64,000 bases of DNA. Origin: Thiotrichaceae bacterium (GTDB lineage: Bacteria; Pseudomonadota; Gammaproteobacteria; Thiotrichales; Thiotrichaceae). A program made the position numbers and the translations under genes. The stretch spans positions 1 through 64,000 of the forward strand of contig JAGLEV010000052.1 of NCBI GenBank assembly GCA_023144895.1, written 5' to 3'. Positions 1 through 9,368 of the stretch are shown here, piece by piece. The notes below the pieces were generated by a model that saw only the letters and a list, made by a program, of their open reading frames with translations, made no database searches and had not been told where the DNA came from. Numbering within the stretch: the stretch's first letter is position 1; each line of letters opens with the position of its first letter.

Positions 1-102
1 AAGAAATGCTGCCGCTGTTGAGGCCACTGACTGCTTTCCTTTACAAGCATGAATTTCTTCACGTATTTGAGGGGTTGTCCGTGCTTGGCTGTGTATGTTC
101 AT
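1..102 (-). mobile_element. IS481-like transposase, N-terminal fragment cut by window edge
   Basis: A minus-strand reading frame starts with ATG at 102 and is open to base 1, giving 34 residues (begins MNIHSQARTTPQIREEIHA). An AGGAGAA ribosome site lies at 111-117. The short basic N-terminus followed by an HTH-like start resembles IS481-family transposases as I remember them, which open with M-N-x-H-x-x-A-R-T-T-P. The DDE catalytic part is outside the window, so whether the element is intact cannot be told. An IS481 terminal repeat starting TGT would be expected further right; see 297-311. Confidence 0.6.
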
Positions 103-218
103 ATCATCTTTTCTCCTGTCATCAGGCTATGCATTAATTGACGTGCACGATGGAGTTTATCAAATTCTGGAAGATAATGATCATATGATTCTAAACAATT
201 AACACCTAATTCAATCAT
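99..218 (-). CDS. Small ORF overlapping the transposase start (39 aa)
   Basis: ATG at 218 to TGA at 99-101 encodes 39 residues (begins MIELGVNCLESYDHYLPEF) and its stop overlaps the transposase start, as if translationally coupled. I recognise no family. No clear ribosome site precedes it, and an in-frame stop lies only five codons upstream of the ATG. It could be a leader peptide of the insertion sequence, the remnant C-terminus of a disrupted gene, or chance. Confidence that it is expressed is low. Confidence 0.25.
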   Translation of the reverse strand: MIELGVNCLESYDHYLPEFDKLHRARQLMHSLMTGEKMI

Positions 219-296
219 TATATTAATAATTTATACCCTTAATGCCCCACCATACCAATAATAATTGTTTTGTGTAAAAATACATTAAGTCTTATA

Positions 297-334
297 TGTC
301 AGGGCTTGACACTTATACAATATTTACTATTATT
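297..334 (+). promoter_or_regulatory. Palindrome overlapping a sigma70-like promoter upstream of hupE
   Basis: TGTCA (297-301) and TGACA (307-311) form a perfect inverted repeat with a 5-base spacer. The right half is part of TTGACA (306-311), a consensus -35. TATTAT at 328-333 stands 16 bases away as a -10. The promoter points toward the gene at 462, leaving a leader of about 120 bases. An operator covering the -35 is a plausible reading. Alternatively, read on the minus strand it begins TGT and could be the outer end of the IS481-like element. Confidence 0.4.
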
Positions 335-461
335 GCAATATGAATATAAAAATAATTAAAAACCAACTCAATTTTACCCTCTTATTATTCAATAATTATT
401 CCCTGTATTCACCACAAAGCTCCTAAATAAATATAGAATAGATAAATTTAAGGAGATATTT

Positions 462-1232
462 ATGCTATCTGTTATAAAACAATCGCAATGGCTACTTGTT
501 GCCTTTATTGCACTTTTTGCTAGCTTAGCCTCTGGGCATGGTATGTCTGATACCGAAAAGCAAATTATTATGGCAGGGGGAAACCTACGCTATATATGGA
601 TTGGTGCGACCCACATGCTATCGGGCTATGATCATTTGGCCTTTGTGTTTGGTATTGTTTTTTTCTTAACAAAATTTAAAGACATCATTAAATACATCAC
701 TGCATTTACTATTGGGCACAGTATCACACTGATTATTGCCACTTTTAATACAATTCAGGTTAATTATTTTTTAATTGATGCGGTGATTGCTTTAAGTGTT
801 TGTTATATTGCTTTTCATAATATTAATGGCTTTAAAAAATATCTAAAGATTAAAGCACCCAATATGCTGGCAATGATATTTAGCTTAGGGCTGATTCATG
901 GTCTTGGGTTATCAACACGCTTACAACAACTACCACTAGACCCAGACCAACTATTAATAAATATTATTTCATTTAATGTGGGTATAGAATTGGGTCAAAT
1001 TTTTGCTTTAACTCTAATGTTATTACTCATTGCCATCTTTCGAAAAAGCTACTTTTTTCCTACTTTTAGTAAAATATCAAACTATTTTTTGATTTTTACA
1101 GGTGCATTTCTTTTTCTTATGCAGATGCACGGCTATGAACACTCTACCAATACCGATGAATTGACAGTGACGACAGAACAGAAAATAAAGCAAAAAACAC
1201 CGATTAAAACGACACATGACACCATTGATTAA
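462..1232 (+). CDS. HupE/UreJ family membrane protein (probable metal permease)
   Basis: The 256-residue protein belongs to the HupE/UreJ_2 type, which is linked to nickel or cobalt uptake. A hydrophobic leader (about 9-25) ends just before H26. The family signature G-A-T-H-x4-G-Y-D-H-L lies at 48-59 (H51, H58). Further membrane-embedded histidines are H86 and H146 (L-I-H-G-L-G), and the late F-N-V-G-I-E-L-G-Q motif is at 171-179. About seven hydrophobic segments are visible. An AAGGAGAT site precedes the ATG. It is followed after 12 bases by a His-rich lipoprotein gene, so the two are probably co-transcribed. The substrate metal is not determined by sequence. The tail after residue 225 is polar and poorly conserved. 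Confidence 0.85.
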   Translation: MLSVIKQSQWLLVAFIALFASLASGHGMSDTEKQIIMAGGNLRYIWIGATHMLSGYDHLAFVFGIVFFLTKFKDIIKYITAFTIGHSITLIIATFNTIQVNYFLIDAVIALSVCYIAFHNINGFKKYLKIKAPNMLAMIFSLGLIHGLGLSTRLQQLPLDPDQLLINIISFNVGIELGQIFALTLMLLLIAIFRKSYFFPTFSKISNYFLIFTGAFLFLMQMHGYEHSTNTDELTVTTEQKIKQKTPIKTTHDTID

Positions 1233-1244
1233 CAGGAGAATTTT

Positions 1245-2039
1245 ATGCCCTACACAAAATTATTACTACTTGGATTTTTTACTTTTATAATAGCGAGCTG
1301 CTCTGATAATGATGCTCATACCCATAATTCTAATGATGGTGATCACAGTCATGCCACAGAAGACACGGTAAAGTCTGATGATAAAACGTTAGAAGCGACT
1401 GATAATACAGAAGTCACTAGCCCATCAGAAACAGAAGCAAAGGTTAACGTTGAACAGCAAGATCAGAAGCAAACTAACGAAAAGGATACGATTACCATCA
1501 CTATTCCCGCCAAAGGTGATAAGGAATATAAATTATACCTTAACAAAGGTGCCAGTTTTGACTACACATGGAAAACAGATAAAGAAGAATTATTTTTTGA
1601 TTTTCATGCTGAACCTGAAGGCGACACAACAGGTTATTTCAAGAGTTTTGAAAAAGACACTAAATCGAGTGTCAGTGGTTCGTTAACAACAGAATTTGCA
1701 GGAACACATGGCTGGTATTGGGAAAATAAAAGTACTTCCCCTGTTGTTATTACCTTAAGTGTCAGTGGTGAGTACCAACGTTTAGATAAGCCTGTCAGTC
1801 AGGAAGTCGCAGAGAAAAATGCAAAAAAGGCGATTAATTTATTAATTAAAGAAGGCAAAGTGGATAAGAGCTGGGCATCGATAAAAGTAAACACTGTTGA
1901 TAAAAAAGTAGCAGATGATCGCTCTGAGTGGGTTATCACTTATATCAATAAAGCAATTCCTGACACAGAAAAACAAACACTTTATGTCTTTCTAACATTG
2001 AGCGGTCAATCCATTGCGGTAAATTATACAGGGAAATAA
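1245..2039 (+). CDS. His-rich lipoprotein: 'transmembrane anchor'-type domain fused to DUF6488-like domain
   Basis: The 264-residue protein has a lipoprotein signal with lipobox I-A-S-C (C19), then a histidine-containing stretch at 25-37 (H-T-H, H-S-H) that could bind metal, then an acidic low-complexity linker to about residue 80. Residues about 82-180, with G-T-H-G-W-Y-W-E at 153-160, resemble the proteins called 'transmembrane anchor protein' beside HupE genes. Residues about 183-264, with S-E-W-V-I-T, Q-T-L-Y-V-F-L and a terminal N-Y-T-G-K, resemble DUF6488 proteins. In the relatives I remember these are separate genes, so this looks like a fusion. Both family calls are from memory. AGGAG at 1233-1237 supports the ATG. 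It probably presents or senses metal at the outer membrane face. Confidence 0.65.
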   Translation: MPYTKLLLLGFFTFIIASCSDNDAHTHNSNDGDHSHATEDTVKSDDKTLEATDNTEVTSPSETEAKVNVEQQDQKQTNEKDTITITIPAKGDKEYKLYLNKGASFDYTWKTDKEELFFDFHAEPEGDTTGYFKSFEKDTKSSVSGSLTTEFAGTHGWYWENKSTSPVVITLSVSGEYQRLDKPVSQEVAEKNAKKAINLLIKEGKVDKSWASIKVNTVDKKVADDRSEWVITYINKAIPDTEKQTLYVFLTLSGQSIAVNYTGK

Positions 2040-2065
2040 ACCCTATAGAGATAATAAATCGGGTA

Positions 2066-2090
2066 AGAGTGGAGGTTTTTCTTCCGCTCT
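2066..2090 (+). terminator. Hairpin after the lipoprotein gene (weak terminator candidate)
   Basis: AGAGTGGA (2066-2073) pairs with TCCGCTCT (2083-2090) over 8 bp with one G-U wobble, which forms only in plus-strand RNA. It begins 27 bases after the lipoprotein stop. No T run follows, so intrinsic termination is uncertain; it may instead protect the 3' end. Confidence 0.3.
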
Positions 2091-2165
2091 CCCCACACTA
2101 GCCCTCATGCGGTGGTTCACTCACTCCCTATCACATCAATATAAGCAATATTCTGGTAAATATCT

Positions 2166-4636
<2,471 letters not shown>

Positions 4637-4650
4637 AGTATAAAGCTTAC

Positions 4651-4676
4651 AGGATACCACTAAAAAAGGGTATCCT
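4651..4676 (-). other. Perfect 8-bp inverted repeat upstream of rnt
   Basis: AGGATACC (4651-4658) and GGTATCCT (4669-4676) are exact inverted repeats around a 10-base spacer, between the chalcone-isomerase-like gene and rnt. There is no T run on the minus-strand side, so it is not a clear terminator. It could be an RNA processing site or a translation-controlling leader hairpin for rnt, since the alternative GTG start of rnt lies within it. Confidence 0.4.
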
Positions 4677-4686
4677 TATATGGGTG

Positions 4687-5247
4687 CTATATCCCCAACA
4701 TTTGTCGCTTTAAACTCTGTTGTACTGGTTTCTTAGATAACCAAATACTAAATAAAGCTTTTTTAAATGCTAAAGAGCGAATAATAGTCACTCGCTTTTT
4801 ATTACGCAAAACATGAATGCCATTTTCAGGAATATGAATCAGCTCATAAACATCACCTTCACTCACTCCCCCTTCAAATGTTGCCACTAAAGCATCAATA
4901 TGCTCTTGAATTTCCATCATATTAACCCCTGATTTTTTCAAACCATTCACGGTGGCTTCTTCCATTTTCTTAGCCGTTATTAAAGATGATTTAATGTACA
5001 AACGAATTGCCATCGGTTGATCAGATTCAATAATAGCTTCACCATCAATGCTTTTTTCCATTAAATACAAGCTTCCAACATAAAGGCTAAGAAAAAATTC
5101 TTTACGCAAGCCTGCACCATTTAATAACAAGGTCTTATTACCGTATTTTAAACTATCAGGGCTTACTTTATTGGGTGCGTTTTGGGCATAACTACTGGGC
5201 ATAATCAATACCCATAAAAAAATACTCACTATCATCTTTTTTATCAT
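4687..5247 (-). CDS. Secreted chalcone-isomerase-like protein
   Basis: From the ATG at 5247 (preceded by AAAGGAGAG) the protein has 186 residues. A signal peptide covers about residues 1-21, ending after S-S-Y-A. The mature part follows the bacterial chalcone_3 pattern: a lead-in ending L-L-L-N-G-A-G-L-R, then a strand with L-Y-V-G-S-L-Y-L, a helix with M-E-E-A, and V-Y-E-L and I-H-V strands. This fold is shared with plant chalcone isomerase, but bacterial periplasmic members are thought to be non-catalytic and may bind lipid or fatty acids. The true role is unknown. The frame is open to 5334, but that extension would spoil the signal peptide. Confidence 0.8.
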   Translation of the reverse strand: MIKKMIVSIFLWVLIMPSSYAQNAPNKVSPDSLKYGNKTLLLNGAGLRKEFFLSLYVGSLYLMEKSIDGEAIIESDQPMAIRLYIKSSLITAKKMEEATVNGLKKSGVNMMEIQEHIDALVATFEGGVSEGDVYELIHIPENGIHVLRNKKRVTIIRSLAFKKALFSIWLSKKPVQQSLKRQMLGI

Positions 5248-5463
5248 AGTACTCTCCTTTGGTGGCGAGGTATCTTGCAGACACAAAAATCCACAAAATA
5301 GCCTCATTAAAACCTTAGCTCTTGAGCTACTCACAATAAAATTATTACGAATAAAATGCTTAGTAGCTAACGACTTGAAACTCCATTTTATAGTGACACT
5401 TTCAATGGTTTGATGTGGTTGAGTGTATTATTATTAGATTTTTGTAATAGCGGTTCTTATACC

Positions 5464-6006
5464 TTATGGAATCGGTATAAATTGCTTGATTGGCTTTGCT
5501 GTCTCATGGAGAGAATAGGCAATACGCCCTGTTGATTGATTGAGCTTGTTAATGGATGATTCCATTTGCGCGGAGGATTGATTGAGTGACACAGAATCTT
5601 TTGATAAGTGCTGTATTTGTACTGAAATTTTTCCTAAATAAAGATCGATAGTCTTCGTTCGATCAGCAATTTGGCTGATACTATTACTCATATAAAGGAT
5701 CTGTTCTACATCTCCCCCCATCTCAGTGATTGTCTCAGAGACATTTCCCACTGATTTTCTGAATATAACCACTTGCTTTTCCATTGTTTCCATGCTTTTT
5801 ATGGAATGATTAATAGCTCCCGATAGCTGATAGAACGTATAGAAGGCAAACACCATAATAACAAAACCAAGCAAGGTGAATATATAGATAACACGATTGG
5901 TTCCTACAATATTTTTTTTAGTCGCACTCTCTTGGTCAAGAGTATAAGATCCAAGATCCTGCATATGAGTATAAAGCTGCTCTAACTGTGTTCTAGTAAG
6001 CTTCAT
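5464..6006 (-). CDS. One-TM coiled-coil protein, paralogue of the next upstream gene
   Basis: The 180-residue protein starts at ATG 6006 with AAAGG upstream; an in-frame TTG at 6012 is less likely. One membrane segment lies at about residues 40-60 after a charged N-terminal region. It is followed by about 100 polar residues rich in S, Q, N, M, I and L heptads that look like a coiled coil. The tail L-N-Q-x2-G-R-I-x4-H-x3-K-P-I-x2-F is shared with the protein at 6053-6619, so the two arose by duplication. It lies 46 bases from that gene and is presumably co-transcribed. It resembles a signalling or scaffold helix without catalytic residues. I do not recognise a named family. Confidence 0.8.
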   Translation of the reverse strand: MKLTRTQLEQLYTHMQDLGSYTLDQESATKKNIVGTNRVIYIFTLLGFVIMVFAFYTFYQLSGAINHSIKSMETMEKQVVIFRKSVGNVSETITEMGGDVEQILYMSNSISQIADRTKTIDLYLGKISVQIQHLSKDSVSLNQSSAQMESSINKLNQSTGRIAYSLHETAKPIKQFIPIP

Positions 6007-6052
6007 TGACAATAACCTTTTGACAAAAATTTACTTTCATACAAAAGGTCTC

Positions 6053-6619
6053 TTAGTTAAAAAAATTAAATGGATTCATATCATTAAACCGCTGAATTGG
6101 CTTAGATGCTTGATGAACATCATCATCAATTCTACCCATGGTTTGGTTAAGATGTTGCATCGCATTAGAGACTCCCTGAAGATGTAAACTCATTTTACTG
6201 ACATCACCAGTAACGCCTTCCATGCTAGAGGTCAATAATTTCATTTTTGGTAACATTTGATATAAATTCGTATCCATATCATCAACAGCTTTTTTCATAT
6301 CAGGTAAATAACTCATTTGTGCTTGAAATTTCGTTAGCACAACATCAATTTTGTTCATATCCTTTTGTAAAAGCGCACCTTGAAAGGTTATTTTATCTAA
6401 TTTATTACTCAGAGCGTTCACTTCTTTTGTTAGGATATAAGCAAGATAGGAAGTAAATAGTAATGATGTAACAATAGCAACCATAATGGATCGTATGAGC
6501 ACTTTTACTCGTCGTGATACCGATCTTTGCACATGGCTTTGCCGAATAAAAGCTTGCTTTAGTAAGACAATAGATTCTTCAAACAACATTTCATCTGTCA
6601 TTTTTTTATCTATTTCCAT
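6053..6619 (-). CDS. One-TM coiled-coil protein, paralogue of the next downstream gene
   Basis: The 188-residue protein starts at ATG 6619 with AAGGG about 7 bases upstream. A basic stretch (R-R-V-K-V-L-I-R) precedes one membrane helix at about 44-63. The rest is a long predicted coiled coil with regular L, M and V spacing, ending in S-K-P-I-Q-R-F-N and a short F-rich tail. The C-terminal motif matches the neighbour at 5464-6006. The gene begins 39 bases after zapD ends. The architecture (short cytoplasmic head, TM, periplasmic or cytoplasmic coil) recalls envelope or division scaffolds, but this is inference from layout only. Function unknown. Confidence 0.8.
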   Translation of the reverse strand: MEIDKKMTDEMLFEESIVLLKQAFIRQSHVQRSVSRRVKVLIRSIMVAIVTSLLFTSYLAYILTKEVNALSNKLDKITFQGALLQKDMNKIDVVLTKFQAQMSYLPDMKKAVDDMDTNLYQMLPKMKLLTSSMEGVTGDVSKMSLHLQGVSNAMQHLNQTMGRIDDDVHQASKPIQRFNDMNPFNFFN

Positions 6620-6658
6620 TGAATAACCCTTCTCAACTTTACGAGTGTCTGAAATACC

Positions 6659-7420
6659 TTAAAAGCCACAAATGCTCAAAGAGAAATTCACATCTTCACG
6701 TACTTGTCGCCCTCTTTCTGCCAAGTCATCAATACTAACAAAGCGTATAGAAAATCTTTGCTTGCCTGCACTTACCTCAGGGTAAAAAGAATAACTATGA
6801 GGAATATGGACACGTAATAGCTGGTGATGCTCCTTATGACTATCGCGCAAGGTTGCTTGATAAAAACCATCAGATGCAACACATTCTGTCTGTTGTCCAC
6901 TTTCTCTAATGAGCTTCATCACTAGCTTAATCGCCTCTTGAGATTTACTAAAAGGCTCCACCCATTTAGTCAGTTGCTCACGACGTATATCGATAGATTG
7001 ATTCGTCCATAGACTAAATACAGGAGCTTCAAAACAGTTCAATCCACCACTAATACTCAAGCGTTGCTTCACAAAGTTAAGAAAATTGTGATGTTTCATA
7101 TACTGGCCAAATTGACCATGAAAATTATAAAGCTGATCACTTGTTTCTGCTAAAGCATCTAAAATATGTCTTGTATCTTCATTATTTTCTGTATTTGCTG
7201 TATCTCTTAGTGCCATTGTTTGATGATCAATCAGCTTTAAAATAGCACTCTTTATATCAATTCTGGATGACATATCATGCAAATCCAATAGTAACTCTAA
7301 TGCAGATTGGCTACTTTGCTTGGAATCTTTTTCAATAAAATAATTAAAACGATCAAACATATGCTCAAGACGCATAAATAATCGAATTTTTTCATTAAGA
7401 GGTTGTTCGTATATAACCAT
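6659..7420 (-). CDS. zapD: Cell division protein ZapD
   Basis: ZapD (YacF) bundles FtsZ protofilaments at the division ring. The 253-residue protein opens with Y-E-Q-P-L-N-E-K-I-R-L-F-M-R-L-E-H-M-F, the most conserved stretch of the family. The helical first two thirds and the beta-rich end, with the R-V-H-I-P and I-R-F-V strands, match its known fold. In many gammaproteobacteria zapD lies next to coaE, as here (196 bases apart). The two coiled-coil genes downstream are a lineage-specific addition. Confidence 0.93.
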   Translation of the reverse strand: MVIYEQPLNEKIRLFMRLEHMFDRFNYFIEKDSKQSSQSALELLLDLHDMSSRIDIKSAILKLIDHQTMALRDTANTENNEDTRHILDALAETSDQLYNFHGQFGQYMKHHNFLNFVKQRLSISGGLNCFEAPVFSLWTNQSIDIRREQLTKWVEPFSKSQEAIKLVMKLIRESGQQTECVASDGFYQATLRDSHKEHHQLLRVHIPHSYSFYPEVSAGKQRFSIRFVSIDDLAERGRQVREDVNFSLSICGF

Positions 7421-7616
7421 TAAACCGTATCTTCCCTTGGTTCACTCTAGACAAGTTGAATTGACTACTAATTTATTAAGCGAGCTGATCAAGCATCAAT
7501 CAGAAATACTTAAAATAAAGGTATATTATATACCTAACTCACCCATATGTTTTATCTAAACGTCAATTTTTACGTTAAGATAAAATATATTCTATCGGTT
7601 CTTAAATATGAAAGCA

Positions 7617-8210
7617 CTAATTTCCTACAAACTGATGGTGCAGTAATTCAACTTGCTCCTGTAGGCTTTCGAGAGAACCTTGATTGACAATAACATAATT
7701 TGCATACTTTTTACGCACAGCAAGACTCATTTGCTGGCTAATAATAGCTTTCACTTGTGAGTAACTCTTAGCGTCTCGCTTCATAACACGTTCATATTGT
7801 TGGTTAATATTACAATCCACTACAACAATACTATCAAATAATGACTGATAAGATTTTTCAAATAACAAAGGAATATCAACAATAACATAAGGATCTTGTG
7901 AATCAACAGCATCCATCAGTGCTAAAATCCGAGCATTAATTGCAGGATGAGTTATCGCCTCTAGCTCTCGTAAATACTGAGAATTAGAAAAGACCTTCTC
8001 ACCTAGTTTTTTTCGATCCAACTCGCCATTACTTAGCTGATAATCCATGCCAAAGTGCCTAATAACTTGTTTAAGAGTTGCCTGACCTACATTCATTAAT
8101 GCTCTCGATTCCTTGTCTGCATCAATAGTACTCGCACCATAGTGCTGAAATAGCTTTAGAACCGTGCTTTTACCGCAGCCAATACCTCCCGTTAATCCTA
8201 TTCGTAACAT
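7617..8210 (-). CDS. coaE: Dephospho-CoA kinase
   Basis: CoaE phosphorylates dephospho-CoA, the last step of coenzyme A synthesis. The 197-residue protein has the P-loop G-G-I-G-C-G-K-S-T at 8-16, D-A-D in the early substrate region, the D-I-P-L-L-F-E motif and the R-D-A-K lid. Length is typical. It starts 6 bases after the PiuC-type gene stops, so it may be read through from that gene's iron-regulated promoter. coaX for an earlier CoA step is elsewhere in the window (30169). Confidence 0.96.
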   Translation of the reverse strand: MLRIGLTGGIGCGKSTVLKLFQHYGASTIDADKESRALMNVGQATLKQVIRHFGMDYQLSNGELDRKKLGEKVFSNSQYLRELEAITHPAINARILALMDAVDSQDPYVIVDIPLLFEKSYQSLFDSIVVVDCNINQQYERVMKRDAKSYSQVKAIISQQMSLAVRKKYANYVIVNQGSLESLQEQVELLHHQFVGN

Positions 8211-8216
8211 GAGCCC

Positions 8217-8891
8217 TTACACCTCACCCCACATTCTCACCAAATTAGCACGAATATTACTTAAACTATCACTCAAATCAGCTCTAGTAGCACCCGCATT
8301 CAAATCATCGTTACTTGATGACAGTTGATATAATAAGGCGCGCTGTTCTGCACTTTTAACGACACTTTGTGTCCAAATAACCGCCGCAACACGTTGTCCA
8401 CTCGTGACCTCTCGCACTTGGTGCAAGCTACTTGAAGGGTAAACCACAGCATCACCAGCATCCAACTTCACTAACTGCTCACCAAAAGGTGTTTCTATAT
8501 GTAATTCGCCCCCTTCATAAGCCTCCTGATCATTTAAGAAAATAGTCGTCGATATATCACTACGATATTGCTGACCTAACGGCCCCATCACAGGGTTATC
8601 AACATGCAAACCGTAGTTCATACCCTTGGTATATCGCACATAAAAAGGGGTTGCTACTCGTAATGGTAAGGCTATATCATTAAATTGTTTATTCTGCATT
8701 AAGCTATTCATAACCACGTTGTTAAGTTGGTTATGTAAGGGGCTATTTCGATCTAATTCAAGGTTGTTTTTTACTTCCTTTGCTTGCTGACCTGCTGATA
8801 ATTTACCATCAACAAACTGTGCATCTTTCAATAGTTTATTAATAATTACAAGCTGTTGTGAATTAAGCACATCCTTAATAATATACAACAT
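8217..8891 (-). CDS. Fe(II)/2-oxoglutarate dioxygenase, PiuC/YbiX type
   Basis: The 224-residue protein matches the PiuC/YbiX PKHD-type hydroxylases, usually found with TonB-dependent iron receptors. The iron ligands are visible: H-V-D (in G-L-H-V-D-N) and the later H in S-S-L-H-Q-V-R, with the 2-oxoglutarate arginine in S-G-Q-R-V-A. Y-E-G-G-E-L-H-I is also typical. The substrate is unknown for the family. A Fur-box-like palindrome at 8915-8935 overlaps the likely promoter, consistent with iron repression. No siderophore receptor is nearby, which is unusual. Start ATG has AGGTG upstream. Confidence 0.9.
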   Translation of the reverse strand: MLYIIKDVLNSQQLVIINKLLKDAQFVDGKLSAGQQAKEVKNNLELDRNSPLHNQLNNVVMNSLMQNKQFNDIALPLRVATPFYVRYTKGMNYGLHVDNPVMGPLGQQYRSDISTTIFLNDQEAYEGGELHIETPFGEQLVKLDAGDAVVYPSSSLHQVREVTSGQRVAAVIWTQSVVKSAEQRALLYQLSSSNDDLNAGATRADLSDSLSNIRANLVRMWGEV

Positions 8892-8914
8892 ATTGACACC
8901 TCAGATTACTAGTT

Positions 8915-8935
8915 AGAATGAATAATATTCATTCT
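8915..8935 (-). promoter_or_regulatory. Fur-box-like palindrome upstream of the PiuC-type gene
   Basis: AGAATGAATA and TATTCATTCT are perfect 10-base arms around a single A. The pattern of repeated GAAT/ATTC units fits Fur operators (compare GATAATGATAATCATTATC). It lies 24 bases upstream of the dioxygenase start and about 60 bases before the divergent gene at 8996, so it could affect both. The operator call is inference from pattern and from the iron-linked family of the gene. Confidence 0.6.
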
Positions 8936-8995
8936 TATATTAAAGAATACAAAATATGACTATACTTGCTAGCCTATTTTTAGGAAAATCTTAAC

Positions 8996-9319
8996 ATGAT
9001 ATTAAAAATATTTGTTGATGAACATGAACAGGACATCAAGGTACCTGATCAAATAGTCACCGATGCTGAAGATTATTTTGCCATGCTAGATAAAGATATG
9101 GACAGTGGTTTTCAGATGAGCCGAACATGGGTTGAGAAACCTGATTTGACTCAGCGTTGCCAAATTGTTTCTGATCGTATTCTAACGGCATTAGAACAGG
9201 ATAATAAAGAAACAGCGACATTAATGGCGGCTTATATTCTTTGTCGTGTACCCAATGCCTATGCTATGCACCTGAATTTAGAAGGCGATATGACGCTATA
9301 TGATTTGGAAACACGTTAG
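8996..9319 (+). CDS. Small acidic protein of unknown function (107 aa)
   Basis: ATG with TAGGAAAA upstream begins a 107-residue, acidic, soluble protein with no signal peptide or membrane helix. Its start (I-L-K-I-F-V-D-E-H) looks like a beta strand and the rest like helices, with the conserved-looking segment A-Y-I-L-C-R-V-P-N-A. I do not recognise the family. It stands alone, divergent from the PiuC-type gene and convergent with truA. Codon use looks like its neighbours, so it is probably a genuine gene. Confidence 0.75.
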   Translation: MILKIFVDEHEQDIKVPDQIVTDAEDYFAMLDKDMDSGFQMSRTWVEKPDLTQRCQIVSDRILTALEQDNKETATLMAAYILCRVPNAYAMHLNLEGDMTLYDLETR

Positions 9320-9368
9320 CCTTTCGCTTAATCAGCCGATGTAGGTAGTATCTGTTCAACGTTAAAAA

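Noticed and set aside
2066-2090. Intrinsic terminator after the lipoprotein gene
   Set aside because: The hairpin forms but no T run follows, so it is kept only as a low-confidence site.
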